Below are positions 48,359 through 56,736 of a DNA stretch of 64,000 nucleotides, piece by piece. The position numbers were made by a program, and so were the translations under genes. How positions within the stretch are numbered: the stretch's first letter is position 1; each line of letters starts with the position of its first letter. The notes under the pieces are model-generated. The model ran no database searches, was not told the DNA's origin, and worked only from the letters and a program-made list of their open reading frames with translations. Source of the DNA: Amycolatopsis thermoflava N1165 (GTDB taxonomy: Bacteria > Actinomycetota > Actinomycetes > Mycobacteriales > Pseudonocardiaceae). The DNA is taken from positions 8,406,415-8,470,414 of the forward strand of contig NZ_KI421511.1 of the NCBI RefSeq assembly GCF_000473265.1, in the 5' to 3' direction.

Positions 48359-49687
48359 ATGCGCAGGATCCTCATCGTCGGCGGCGGTTACGCCGGCTTC
48401 TACACCGCCTGGAAACTGGAGAAGAAGCTGCGCCGGGGCGAGGCCGAGGTGACGCTCGTCGACCCGCGCCCGTACCTGACGTACCAGCCGTTCCTGCCCG
48501 AGGTGGTGGCCGGCTCGGTGGAGGCGCGTCACGCCGCGGTGTCGCTGCGGCGGCACCTGCGGCGGACGCGGATCGTCGCAGGCATGGTCACCGCGATCGA
48601 CCACGGGCACCGCGTGGTCACCGTCCGGCCCGCCGAGGGCGAGAGCTTCGAGCTCGGCTACGACGTCGTCGTGGTCACCGCGGGCGCGGTGACCCGGAAG
48701 TTCCCGGTGCCGGGCATCGCCGAGCAGGCGATCGGCCTCAAGCACGTCGAGGAGGCGGTGGCGATCCGGGACCGGCTGCTCACCGCGTTCGACCGCGCCG
48801 CCACCTTGCCGCCGGGGCCGCGGCGGCAGCGGCTGCTCACCGTGACCTTCGTCGGCGGCGGGTTCTCCGGGGTCGAGGGCTTCGGCGAGCTGCTGTCGCT
48901 GGCGACCGCGTTGCTCGCACGCTACCCGGAGCTGAGCCGGGACGAGCTGCGGTTCCACCTCGTGGAGGCGTCCGGCCGGATACTGCCGGAGGTCACCGAC
49001 CGCCCCGGCCGGTGGGTCGTGCGCTCGCTCGAGCGCCGGGGCGCGCGTGTGCACCTGAACACCCGAGTCACGTCGGCGGTCGGCGGGCACGTCGTGTTGT
49101 CCAGCGGCGAGGAGTTCGACTCGGAGCTGATCGTGTGGACCGCGGGCAACGGCGCGAACCCGGTCACCGGCAGGCACACCGACCTGCCGGTGGACGAGCG
49201 CGGGCTGATCGTCGTGCGGCCGGACCTGCGGGTCGGCACGCAGGCGGCGCCGGTGCCGGACGCGTGGGCGGCCGGTGACGACGCCGCGGTGCCGGACCTG
49301 GCCTCGCCCGTGCCGGGCGCCCGCACGGTGCCCAACGCGCAGCACGCGTACCGGCAGGGCAAGCTGCTTGCGCGCAACATCATCGCCACGCTGCGCGGCC
49401 GCCCGACGAAGCCGTACGTGCACCACAGCCTCGGCGCGATCGCGACGCTCGGCCTCGGCCGCGGCATCTTCCAGTACCGGCGGATCGTCGTCACCGGGCT
49501 GCCGGCGTGGCTCATGCACCGCGGCTACCACGTGCTGGCCGTGCCCAGCTGGGAACGAAAGATGCGGGTGCTGGCGGTCTGGCTGACCGCGGCGCTGTTC
49601 GGGCGGGACATCCTTTCGCTGGCATCGGTGCAGCACCCGCGGGAGGCGTTCGTGACCGGCGGGGAGCCGGTTCGCGCGGAGTCGTGA
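48359..49687 (+). CDS. Type II NADH dehydrogenase-like flavoprotein
   Basis: A 442-residue NDH-2-type protein with the FAD motif ILIVGGGYAGFYTAWKLEKK, the NADH motif VTFVGGGFSGVEGFGEL, and the VWTAGNGANPV and AWAAGDDAAVPDL segments. It would pass electrons from NADH to menaquinone at the membrane. The C-terminal ~60 residues include a hydrophobic amphipathic part (VLAVWLTAALFGRDILSL) suited to membrane attachment. The ATG at 48359 follows GAGAGGAAAGG. Some relatives act on other electron donors. Confidence 0.85.
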   Translation: MRRILIVGGGYAGFYTAWKLEKKLRRGEAEVTLVDPRPYLTYQPFLPEVVAGSVEARHAAVSLRRHLRRTRIVAGMVTAIDHGHRVVTVRPAEGESFELGYDVVVVTAGAVTRKFPVPGIAEQAIGLKHVEEAVAIRDRLLTAFDRAATLPPGPRRQRLLTVTFVGGGFSGVEGFGELLSLATALLARYPELSRDELRFHLVEASGRILPEVTDRPGRWVVRSLERRGARVHLNTRVTSAVGGHVVLSSGEEFDSELIVWTAGNGANPVTGRHTDLPVDERGLIVVRPDLRVGTQAAPVPDAWAAGDDAAVPDLASPVPGARTVPNAQHAYRQGKLLARNIIATLRGRPTKPYVHHSLGAIATLGLGRGIFQYRRIVVTGLPAWLMHRGYHVLAVPSWERKMRVLAVWLTAALFGRDILSLASVQHPREAFVTGGEPVRAES

Positions 49688-49696
49688 GCGCGGCGC

Positions 49697-49993
49697 TCAG
49701 AGGCGCTCGTCGCGCATCACTTCCAGGTTGTGGAACACCGGGTCGCCCTGGCAGAGGGCCATCATCTCCTTCGCGAACCGGTCCGTCTCCGGCAGGGACG
49801 AGTTGCGCATGGCGTCCTCATAGGACGGGAACTCGACGAACTCCATGAAGGTGCCGGGGCGTTCCCGGTCGCTCATCAGCACCGCGTGCGTGGCGGTCCG
49901 CTTGCCCTGCGTCTCCGCCAGCCAGCGGTCCATCATGTCGTTCATCTGTTCCGGGTGCTCGGTCTTGTACTCGATAACCTGTACGAAAGTCAT
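49697..49993 (-). CDS. Small conserved hypothetical protein, dimeric alpha/beta-barrel-like
   Basis: A 98-residue soluble protein (FVQVIEYKTEHPEQMNDMMD at the start; RPGTFMEFVEFPSYEDAMRN later). The pattern of a strand, a helix after the first turn, and a second similar half fits the antibiotic-biosynthesis-monooxygenase/dimeric barrel fold. No catalytic function can be assigned. Start ATG at 49993 with AAGGAG. Confidence 0.65.
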   Translation of the reverse strand: MTFVQVIEYKTEHPEQMNDMMDRWLAETQGKRTATHAVLMSDRERPGTFMEFVEFPSYEDAMRNSSLPETDRFAKEMMALCQGDPVFHNLEVMRDERL

Positions 49994-50056
49994 TTCCCGC
50001 TCCTTTTCAGACCCGGGAGAGGTCATGGTCCGCCTGCGCCGCGCGGCGGTCAACAC

Positions 50057-51481
50057 CTACACGTCGTAGGTGAGCGCGAATTCGTACGGGTGCGGCCGCA
50101 GCCGGAGCGGGTCGATCTCCGTTTCGCGCTTGAAGTCGATCCACGTCTCGATCACGTCCTCGGTGAACACGCCGCCCGCGAGGAGGAACTCGTGATCGGA
50201 TTCGAGCCGGTCGATCACCGCCTCCAGCGACGCGGGCACCTGCGCCACGTCCCGCGCCTCCTCGGGCGGCAGCTCGTACAGGTCCTTGTCGATCGGCGAC
50301 GGCGGTTCCAGCTTGTTGCGCACCCCGTCCAGCCCGGCCATCAGCATCGCGGAGAACGCCAGGTACGGGTTGCCCGACGAGTCCGGGCAGCGGAACTCGA
50401 TCCGCTTGGCCTTCGGCGACGAGCCGGTCACCGGGATCCGCACGCACGCCGACCGGTTCCGCTGCGAGTACACCAGGTTGATCGGCGCCTCGAAGCCCGG
50501 CACCAGCCGGTGGTAGGAGTTCGCCGTCGGGTTGGTGAACGCGAGCAGGCTCGGCGCGTGGTGCAGGATCCCGCCGACGTAGTGCCGCGCCAGGTCGGAC
50601 AACCCGCCGTAGCCCGCCTCGTCGTAGAACAGCGGGCCGTTCTCGTCCCACAGCGACTGGTGGCAGTGCATGCCCGAGCCGTTGTCGTTGTACAGCGGCT
50701 TCGGCATGAAAGTAACCGTCTTGCCCTGCTCCCACGCCGTGTTCTTCACGACGTACTTGAACAGCTGCAGGTCGTCGGCCGCGTGCAGCAGCGTGTTGAA
50801 CCGGTAGTTGATCTCGGCCTGGCCGCCGCTGCCGACCTCGTGGTGCGCCTTCTCCACCTCGATCCCGACGCCGGCCAGGTTGCGCACCATCTGGTCGCGC
50901 AGGTCCGCGAAGTGGTCGCGGGGCGACACCGGGAAGTAGCCCGCCTTGAACGGGGTCTTGTAGCCGAGGTTGCCGTGTTCCTCGTCGCGGCCGGTGTTCC
51001 ACCAGCCCTCCACCGAGTCGACCTCGTAGAACGCGGTGTTCTCCACGTTGCCGAACCGCACCGAGTCGAAGATGTAGAACTCCGCCTCCGGCCCGAAGAA
51101 CGCGCGGTCGGCGATGGTCGACTCGCTGATGTACTCCTCGGCCTTGCGGGCGATGTTGCGCGGGTCGCGGCTGTAGGACTCGCGGGTGAACGGGTCGTGC
51201 ACGAAGAAGTTCATCAACAGCGTCTTCTCCGCGCGGAACGGATCGACGCGCGCCGTGTAGGGGTCGGGCAGCAGCAGCATGTCGGACTCGTGGATCGACT
51301 GGAACCCGCGCACGGACGAGCCGTCGAAGGCGATCCCGTCCTCGAAGGCGTCGGCGTCGAACGCCGCGGCGGGCACCGTGAAGTGCTGCATGATGCCGGG
51401 CAGGTCGCAGAACCGGACGTCGACGAACTCCACGTTCTCGTCGGCGATGTAGCGCAGGACTTCGTCTGCGTTGGCGAACAT
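50057..51481 (-). CDS. glnA: Glutamine synthetase, type I
   Basis: A 474-residue GSI-beta-type glutamine synthetase, ATP-dependent ligation of ammonia to glutamate. It has DGSSVRGF (about 53-60), [12 protein letters not shown] with metal-binding Glu, [39 protein letters not shown], and the adenylylation-type segment [10 protein letters not shown]. Length and motifs match the main GlnA1 of actinobacteria. ATG start with AAAGGAG. No glnE, glnB or ammonium transporter gene is adjacent, so regulation cannot be read here. Confidence 0.93.
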   Translation of the reverse strand: MFANADEVLRYIADENVEFVDVRFCDLPGIMQHFTVPAAAFDADAFEDGIAFDGSSVRGFQSIHESDMLLLPDPYTARVDPFRAEKTLLMNFFVHDPFTRESYSRDPRNIARKAEEYISESTIADRAFFGPEAEFYIFDSVRFGNVENTAFYEVDSVEGWWNTGRDEEHGNLGYKTPFKAGYFPVSPRDHFADLRDQMVRNLAGVGIEVEKAHHEVGSGGQAEINYRFNTLLHAADDLQLFKYVVKNTAWEQGKTVTFMPKPLYNDNGSGMHCHQSLWDENGPLFYDEAGYGGLSDLARHYVGGILHHAPSLLAFTNPTANSYHRLVPGFEAPINLVYSQRNRSACVRIPVTGSSPKAKRIEFRCPDSSGNPYLAFSAMLMAGLDGVRNKLEPPSPIDKDLYELPPEEARDVAQVPASLEAVIDRLESDHEFLLAGGVFTEDVIETWIDFKRETEIDPLRLRPHPYEFALTYDV

Positions 51482-51548
51482 GGCGGGCTCCTTTGCCGTC
51501 GCGGCCGTGGAATTCCCAGCGTCCTCGCGTCGGGGGTTCAATGGAAGG

Positions 51549-52319
51549 ATGCGGGACGGCACCATCGAGACCGCGACGTGGAACCCGGCCACCGGCTGCG
51601 ATCGGGTCAGCCCCGGATGCGACAACTGCTACGCGATGGCCTTCGCGCGGCGGCTGCAGGCCATGGGCAGCCCCGCCTACACCCGCGACGGCGACCCCCG
51701 CACCAGCGGACCGGGTTTCGCCCTCACCCTGCACCCCGGGCGGCTGGCGGTCCCCTCGCGCTGGCGAGCGCCCCGGCTGGTGTTCACCGGCTCGATGACC
51801 GACCTGTTCCACCCCGGCGTGCCCGAGGACTTCCTCGCCGACGTGCTCGACGCGATGGCGCGCGCCCCGCAGCACACGTACTTCGCGCTCACCAAACGGC
51901 CGGCGCGGATGGCGGCCGTGCTGGCGCGGCTCGCGCCGGAGCCGCTGCCGCACGTGTGGTGGGGCGTGACGATCGAGAGCAACGCCCAGGCCGGGCGCGC
52001 CGACCGGCTCCGCGAAACCCCGGCCGCGGTGCGGTTCCTGTCCCTGCAACCGCTGCTCGGCCCGCTGCCGGACCTGGACCTGACGGGGCTCGACTGGGTC
52101 TACGCCGGCGGCGAGTCGGGGCCGCACGCGCGCCCGATGGCGGCCGAGTGGGTCCGGCCGGTGCGGGACCGGTGCGTCGCGGCGGGGATCCCGTTCCTGT
52201 TCAAGCAGTGGGGCGGCCGGACCCGCAACGCAGGCGGGCGGCTCCTCGACCGCCGCACCTGGGACGAGATGCCGGGAGGATGGACACCCGGCGGCCGCCA
52301 CGCCATGGTGTCGTCATGA
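51549..52319 (+). CDS. DUF5131 (phage Gp37/Gp68-like) protein
   Basis: A 256-residue protein of the DUF5131 family, named after a phage protein but common in chromosomes. Conserved features are [23 protein letters not shown] with Cys-x6-Cys-x2-Cys (a radical-SAM-like cysteine cluster), [20 protein letters not shown] and [14 protein letters not shown] near the end. Biochemical function is not established. No other phage gene is nearby. The end overlaps the next start (ATGA). Confidence 0.8.
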   Translation: MRDGTIETATWNPATGCDRVSPGCDNCYAMAFARRLQAMGSPAYTRDGDPRTSGPGFALTLHPGRLAVPSRWRAPRLVFTGSMTDLFHPGVPEDFLADVLDAMARAPQHTYFALTKRPARMAAVLARLAPEPLPHVWWGVTIESNAQAGRADRLRETPAAVRFLSLQPLLGPLPDLDLTGLDWVYAGGESGPHARPMAAEWVRPVRDRCVAAGIPFLFKQWGGRTRNAGGRLLDRRTWDEMPGGWTPGGRHAMVSS

Positions 52320-52771
52320 CTTCGACGAGCGTTTCCGGGTTCGTGCGCGCACCGCGCCGGGAGGTCTACCGCGCCCTGGTCGACGGTGAGGCGATCGCGA
52401 CGTGGCGGGTGCCGGACGGGATGACGGCCAGGGTGCACGAGTTCGACGCCCGCGAGGGCGGGCGATTCCGGGTGTCGCTGGTCTACGACGACCCCGGCCG
52501 CGAGGGCAAGTCCGGCGGCGCCACCGACACCTACACCGGCCACTTCGCGGTGCTCGAGCCGGGGCGGCGCGTCGTCGAGGTGATCGAGTTCGACAGCCCC
52601 GACCCGGCTTCCCAGGGCACGATGACCATGACGACCACCCTCGCCGACGCCGAAGGCGGCACGAAGGTGGTCATCCGGCACGACGGGGTGCCGGCCTCGG
52701 TCGCCCCGGAGGACAACGAGACCGGAACCCGGATGGCGCTGGCGAAGCTGGCCGCGTTCGTCGAACGCTAG
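52316..52771 (+). CDS. SRPBCC/AHSA1-type protein
   Basis: A 151-residue START-like protein of the AHSA1 (activator of Hsp90 ATPase homologue) group: VRAPRREVYRALVDGEAIAT, FDAREGGRFRVSLVYDDPG, YTGHFAVLEPGRRVVEVIEF and a C-terminal GTRMALAKLAAFVE helix. These proteins bind small hydrophobic ligands, and in actinobacteria often pair with ArsR regulators; here the gene is coupled to DUF5131. The stop is 1 bp from the converging msrA stop. Confidence 0.8.
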   Translation: MTSTSVSGFVRAPRREVYRALVDGEAIATWRVPDGMTARVHEFDAREGGRFRVSLVYDDPGREGKSGGATDTYTGHFAVLEPGRRVVEVIEFDSPDPASQGTMTMTTTLADAEGGTKVVIRHDGVPASVAPEDNETGTRMALAKLAAFVER

Positions 52772-52772
52772 G

Positions 52773-53294
52773 TCAGACGACGTACTGCGCGAAGGACTTG
52801 CGCACCTTGTTCACCTTCGGCAGCGCGACCGCGAGGCAGTAGCCCTGGCCGGGGTTCTTGGCGAAGAAGTCCTGGTGGTACTCCTCGGCGCGGTAGAACT
52901 CGCCCAGCGGCTCCAGGGTGGTCACGATCTCGCCGTCCCACCAGTCGCCGGCGCGCTTGATGGCCGCTTCGAACTCGGCGCGCTGCGTGTCGTCGGCGTA
53001 GAACATCGCCGAGCGGTACTGCGTGCCGACGTCGGCGCCCTGACGGTTGAGCTGCCGCGGGTCGTGCAGGGTGAAGAAGACGTCGAGGATGACCTCGGCC
53101 GGGATGACCGTCTCGTCGAACGTCACCGCGACCGCCTCCGCGTGCCCGGTCCGCCCGGTGCACACCTGCTCGTAGGACGGCTGGGCCGTGTCGCCGCCGG
53201 TGTAGCCGGACACCACGTCCTGCACCCCGCGCAGCGTCCGGTAGACCGCGTCCAGGCACCAGAAGCACCCGCCGGCCAGCACGAACGTCCGCAT
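52773..53294 (-). CDS. msrA: Peptide methionine-S-sulfoxide reductase A
   Basis: A 173-residue MsrA that repairs methionine-S-sulfoxide. The catalytic Cys10 sits in GGCFWCLDAVY, with GYTGGDTAQPSYEQVCTGRTGHAEAV split in family blocks, and a likely recycling Cys near the C-terminus (GYCLAV). Length is typical. It would act in the cytosol with thioredoxin. Confidence 0.93.
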   Translation of the reverse strand: MRTFVLAGGCFWCLDAVYRTLRGVQDVVSGYTGGDTAQPSYEQVCTGRTGHAEAVAVTFDETVIPAEVILDVFFTLHDPRQLNRQGADVGTQYRSAMFYADDTQRAEFEAAIKRAGDWWDGEIVTTLEPLGEFYRAEEYHQDFFAKNPGQGYCLAVALPKVNKVRKSFAQYVV

Positions 53295-53385
53295 CTCGCA
53301 TCACCTCTCACCGAGTAGTCCGGCTTGCACCGGGTCAACCCCGCGTGCCGGTCCAGTATTCCGCGCCACGTCCCTTGTGGACTCC

Positions 53386-54186
53386 TCAGGCCGGTGCGAC
53401 GCGGAAGACCGGCCAGCCGATCTCGGTCCGCCACGCCGCCGGGTCGGCGGTGTCCCGTGGGCCGCTGAGGTAGACCTCGCGCACCGGGCCGGCCACGGCG
53501 AGCGCGTGCTCCACCACCCATCGGCCGAGCTCGCCGTAGGTGACGTCGATCGTGTCGTGGTCGCCCGGGTGGGTGGCGACCGCGAGTTCCGCGGCGGGCA
53601 GCGTCACCGGCCGCACGCGCCCGGCGGGCGCGGGTGGTTCGGTGACCGGCAGGTAGACCAGCATCCGGCCGCGGCCGTGGGTGAACAGCTCGTTGTCGTA
53701 CAGACCGCCGGGCGGGCCGGCCGGGGCCGGCACCACCGCGTCCAGCTCGGCCATCGCGCCCGCGTACCAGGCGAGCACGTCGGCCTCCGCGACGGTCCCC
53801 TCGACCGCGGCGACCGTCGTGGCCGGGGTCCGGCGCAGCTCGACCGCCAGTTCGCCGGGTTCGGGGGTGAGCAGCCTGCGCAGCGACGTGACCGCCGCGC
53901 GGGTGCGTTCCAGCTGGTCCTCCAGCCGCCGCAGGTGCTCGCCGACCAGCAGCGCGCGGGCTTCCGGGTCGGGGCTGCCCAGGATGCGGCGCACCTCGGG
54001 CAGCGGCACGTCGAGCTCGCGCAGCCGGTGGATCACCTGCGCGGCCGGGATCTGCGCCGCGTCGTAGTAGCGGTAGCCGGTGGCCGGGTCGACGCGGGCG
54101 GGTTCGAGCAGCCCGGCGTCGTGGTAGCGGCGCAGCGTGCGGATGCTCAGGTGGGTCAGCTTCGCGAACTCGCCGATGGTCAGCAC
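53386..54186 (-). CDS. MerR family regulator with GyrI-like effector domain
   Basis: About 266 residues: an N-terminal MerR HTH (TIGEFAKLTHLSIRTLRRYH, then DPATGYRYYDAAQIPAAQVI), a dimerisation coiled coil (LRRLEDQLERTRAAVTSLRR) and a C-terminal GyrI-like ligand domain. The GTG at 54186 is preferred because a MerR-type promoter with a 19-bp spacer predicts a transcript beginning almost exactly there; the GTG at 54201 lies inside that promoter. It probably regulates itself and the divergent SDR. Confidence 0.82.
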   Translation of the reverse strand: MLTIGEFAKLTHLSIRTLRRYHDAGLLEPARVDPATGYRYYDAAQIPAAQVIHRLRELDVPLPEVRRILGSPDPEARALLVGEHLRRLEDQLERTRAAVTSLRRLLTPEPGELAVELRRTPATTVAAVEGTVAEADVLAWYAGAMAELDAVVPAPAGPPGGLYDNELFTHGRGRMLVYLPVTEPPAPAGRVRPVTLPAAELAVATHPGDHDTIDVTYGELGRWVVEHALAVAGPVREVYLSGPRDTADPAAWRTEIGWPVFRVAPA

Positions 54187-54192
54187 CAGCGG

Positions 54193-54223
54193 ATTCTGCA
54201 CCCTCTCCCCGGGGGAGGGTCGA
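54193..54223 (-). promoter_or_regulatory. MerR-type autoregulated promoter with 19-bp spacer
   Basis: On the minus strand, -35 TCGACC (54218-54223) and -10 CAGAAT (54193-54198) are 19 bp apart, the over-long spacer characteristic of MerR-activated promoters. The spacer and -35 contain a near-perfect inverted repeat (ACCCTC... and ...GAGGGT, 54200-54220). A second TTGACCCTC lies at 54228-54236 facing the SDR gene. Confidence 0.65.
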
Positions 54224-54265
54224 GCGCTTGACCCTCGCGCGCGGGCACGGCGGAGTGTGCGGGGC

Positions 54266-55030
54266 ATGAACGAATCCCTGGAGGGGCGGCGCGCCCTGGT
54301 GACCGGCGGCGGGCGGGGCACCGGCGCGGCCGTCGTCGCCCGGCTGCGTGCCGCCGGTGCTGATGTCCTGGCCACCGCCCGCACTCGCCCGGAACACGCC
54401 GACGGCCCGTTCGTCGCCGCCGACGTCACGGCGCCCGGCGGGGTCGAGACGGTGGTGCGGGAGGTGCGCGACCGGTTCGGGGCGCTGGACATCCTGGTGC
54501 ACACCGTGGGCGGGTCGTCAGCGCCGGGTGGCGGGTTCGCGGCGCTGACCGACCGGCACTGGCAGGACGAGCTCGACCTCAACCTGCTCGCCGCGGTGCG
54601 CCTGGACCGGGCGCTGCTGCCGGACGTGGCCGCGGGCGGGGCGGTCGTGCACGTGTCGTCCATCCAGCGGCGGCTGCCGCTGTTCGAGGCGACGCTCGGG
54701 TACGCGGCCGCGAAGGCCGCGCTCACTACGTACAGCAAGGGGCTGGCGAAGGAGCTGGCGCCGCGCGGGGTGCGGGTGAACGTGGTCTCCCCGGGCGCGA
54801 TCCGCACCTCCGCGGCGGATGCCCTGGTCGCGCGCCTGGCCGAGGCGGACGGCGTCGACGAGCGGGCCGCCTGGGACCGGCTGACGGCCGCGCTCGGCGG
54901 CATCCCGCTGGGACGGCCCACGCTGCCCGAGGAGGTGGCGGAGCTGGTGGCGTTCCTGGTGTCCGACCGGGCGGCCGCCATCACGGGCGCGGAACACACG
55001 ATCGACGGCGGCACGATGCCGACCGTCTGA
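54266..55030 (+). CDS. Short-chain dehydrogenase/reductase
   Basis: A 254-residue classical SDR: TGGGRGTGAA (about 14-23), VHTVGGSSAPGG, Ser in VVHVSSIQRR, YAAAKAALT as Y-x3-K, NVVSPGAIRTSAADAL, and the C-terminal ITGAEHTIDGG. Substrate unknown. It is divergent from a MerR regulator and followed 9 bp later by a SnoaL-like gene, suggesting a small inducible detoxification pair. Confidence 0.83.
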   Translation: MNESLEGRRALVTGGGRGTGAAVVARLRAAGADVLATARTRPEHADGPFVAADVTAPGGVETVVREVRDRFGALDILVHTVGGSSAPGGGFAALTDRHWQDELDLNLLAAVRLDRALLPDVAAGGAVVHVSSIQRRLPLFEATLGYAAAKAALTTYSKGLAKELAPRGVRVNVVSPGAIRTSAADALVARLAEADGVDERAAWDRLTAALGGIPLGRPTLPEEVAELVAFLVSDRAAAITGAEHTIDGGTMPTV

Positions 55031-55039
55031 GGAGGAACG

Positions 55040-55345
55040 ATGACCGAACTGCCACAGGCGATCCGCGACTACCTGGATGGTCCGAGCGCCGTGGGCTTCA
55101 CCCCTGATGCCGTGGTCACCGACGACGGCCGGACGTACCGCGGGACGGAAGAGATCGACGGGTGGCTGCATCGCGCGGCCACGGAGTACCAGTACACGGC
55201 CACGCTGACGGGAGTTTCCCGTGCGGCGGGCGAGTGGACGGTGACACAGCACCTGACCGGGAACTTTCCTGGTGGGGAGGTGGAGCTGCACTACCGGTTC
55301 CGGCTGCGCGGGGAGCGGATCGCCGCGCTGACCATCGCCCCCTGA
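55040..55345 (+). CDS. SnoaL/NTF2-like small protein
   Basis: A 101-residue protein of NTF2/SnoaL-like size and pattern: AIRDYLDGPSAVGFTPDAVV, DDGRTYRGTEEIDGWL, then strands WTVTQHLTGNFPGGEVELHY and FRLRGERIAALTIAP. Such folds bind ligands or act as small isomerases; no catalytic assignment is possible. It starts 9 bp after the SDR with GAGGA and is probably in its operon. Confidence 0.75.
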   Translation: MTELPQAIRDYLDGPSAVGFTPDAVVTDDGRTYRGTEEIDGWLHRAATEYQYTATLTGVSRAAGEWTVTQHLTGNFPGGEVELHYRFRLRGERIAALTIAP

Positions 55346-55970
55346 GCTTCGAGGTGGCGCGGGGATCGCAGGCCCGGCGCCCGGTCTGCGCGGCCGGGCC
55401 CTGGGCCTGCCGCGCCCGCGGCTGCGCTGGCCGCCGGGCCTGCCGCGGCGCGGCTGCGCTGGGCCTGCGGCGCCGCTCTGCGGCGGCATTCAACGCTGGG
55501 GGCCGGCCCAGCCGCTGATCGCCCGGGCGCTCGGCCGCGCCGGTCGGCGGTGCCCGGCGATTCCGGGGTGGGCCGCGGTCATCGCTGCCTGGTCGGGGAA
55601 TCGGCCGCGCCGGTCGAGGGAGCCTGGCGCCCCTGGGTGGCGCTGCGGCTGCCGGGAATCACCGGCTCGATCGCGGTCAGCGGCCGAGGGCCGGCCGCAG
55701 ATCGCTCGGCCGCGTGCCGCTCGATGCGGCCAGGCGGTCCCGGGCCCGGCAATCGCCGGTGCCATCGCGGTCAGCGGCCGAGCGCCGGCGCGGCGGCCGA
55801 TCGCCCGGGCGCTCGGCCGCGCCGCTCGGTGTGGCGAGGCGGTCTCGGGCCGCGGCCGGGGATCACCGGTGAGATTGCGGTCGGTGGCCGTGGGCCGGCA
55901 GCAGATTCGCTCGGCCGCGCCCTTTGATGCGGCGAGGGGCCCGCGGCCGGGGTCGCCGGTGCGAGCGTGG
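55346..55970. repeat. GC-rich degenerate tandem repeat (~90-110 bp period)
   Basis: This 625-bp gap between converging genes is extremely GC-rich and repetitive. A motif like ATCGCGGTCAGCGGCCGAG recurs at about 55670, 55764, 55874 (diverged) and 55964 (diverged), and the 25-bp block starting GATCGCCCGGGCGCTCGG occurs at 55517 and again near 55797. The last unit merges into the 3' end of the ArsR-type gene: its final codons and TGA (the TCAGCGGTCGAG part) match the unit start. No protein coding is supported; frames change between units. Confidence 0.75.
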
Positions 55971-56684
55971 TCAGCGGTCGAGCACCAGGCCCGGCAGCAG
56001 GGCCCCCAGGCGGTCGCCCGCGTCGGGGTGGAGGGTCAGCGTTCGGCCGTCCGCGTCGACCTCCACCAGGCCCTCCGTGCGCAGCCGGGTCAGGATCGCG
56101 TGCCCGAGGGCGCCTCCCAGGTGCGGGCGGCGCAACGTGCGGTCCAGGCAGCTCGTCGCCGTCTTGCGGCGGCCTGTCGTCAGCGTGTCCGCGTCGATGC
56201 CCAGCCGCGCCAGCACCTCCGCCGCCCGCGGGCCGAGCTCCAGCTCGTCGGTGTCGGCCCGGCGGCGGAGCGCGTCTTCGGCCAGCAAGTGGTCCAGCAC
56301 GGCCACCCCGAGCCGCCCGGCCGCGTGGTCGTAACACAGCCGCTCCGGTGGCGCGGCCGGGCCGGGCAGCGGGAGCGCACCGCCCGCGTAGTCGGCCAGC
56401 GCGTCCAGCACCGCGGTGATCGCGGGGTCCTTCAGCCGGTACGTGACATGCCGCCCGCTCTGCGACGTCACCACCAGCCCGGCCTGCCGCAGCTTCGCCA
56501 GGTGGTTGCCCAAGCGCGCCGGTGTCACGCCGAGGACGTCCGCCAGCTGGGTCATCCCGTGCGGCCCCTCGTGCGCGAGCAGCTGCAGCACCGTCAGCCG
56601 GATCGGGTCGGCCAGCTCGCGCGCCAGCCCGGTCACTGTCGCCACCACCGGCTGCTCGGCGCTGGTCCATCCGAGGGAGGTCAC
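55971..56684 (-). CDS. ArsR-type winged-helix regulator with C-terminal domain
   Basis: A 237-residue protein: an N-terminal ArsR-like HTH (LARELADPIRLTVLQLLAHE, QLADVLGVTPARLGNHLAKL, GRHVTYRLKDPAI) and a second domain with CYDHAAGRLGVAVLDHLLA and RTLRRPHLGGALGHAI. This two-part form occurs in actinobacterial ArsR regulators paired with MFS exporters. Cys/His residues of the C-terminal domain (C144, H146) could sense a ligand or metal. Divergent from an MFS gene. Confidence 0.8.
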   Translation of the reverse strand: MTSLGWTSAEQPVVATVTGLARELADPIRLTVLQLLAHEGPHGMTQLADVLGVTPARLGNHLAKLRQAGLVVTSQSGRHVTYRLKDPAITAVLDALADYAGGALPLPGPAAPPERLCYDHAAGRLGVAVLDHLLAEDALRRRADTDELELGPRAAEVLARLGIDADTLTTGRRKTATSCLDRTLRRPHLGGALGHAILTRLRTEGLVEVDADGRTLTLHPDAGDRLGALLPGLVLDR

Positions 56685-56704
56685 GCCCAGACCCTACCAT
56701 CGAC

Positions 56705-56727
56705 TTTCACGTTTCACGGAGACGTGA
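56705..56727. promoter_or_regulatory. Candidate ArsR-type operator upstream of the MFS gene
   Basis: Two adjacent copies of TTTCACG (56705-56711 and 56712-56718) are followed by the inverted half CGTGA (56723-56727). The cluster lies midway between the divergent ArsR and MFS starts. It resembles half of a parS site by chance only. Confidence 0.4.
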
Positions 56728-56736
56728 TAGGTCTAT

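Noticed and set aside
51549-52319. Prophage remnant
   Set aside because: The DUF5131 family is named after a phage protein, but no integrase, capsid or lysis genes are near and its neighbours are housekeeping-type genes.
56705-56727. parS-like partition site
   Set aside because: TTTCACG matches part of the parS consensus, but the full 16-bp palindrome is absent and the location fits an ArsR operator.
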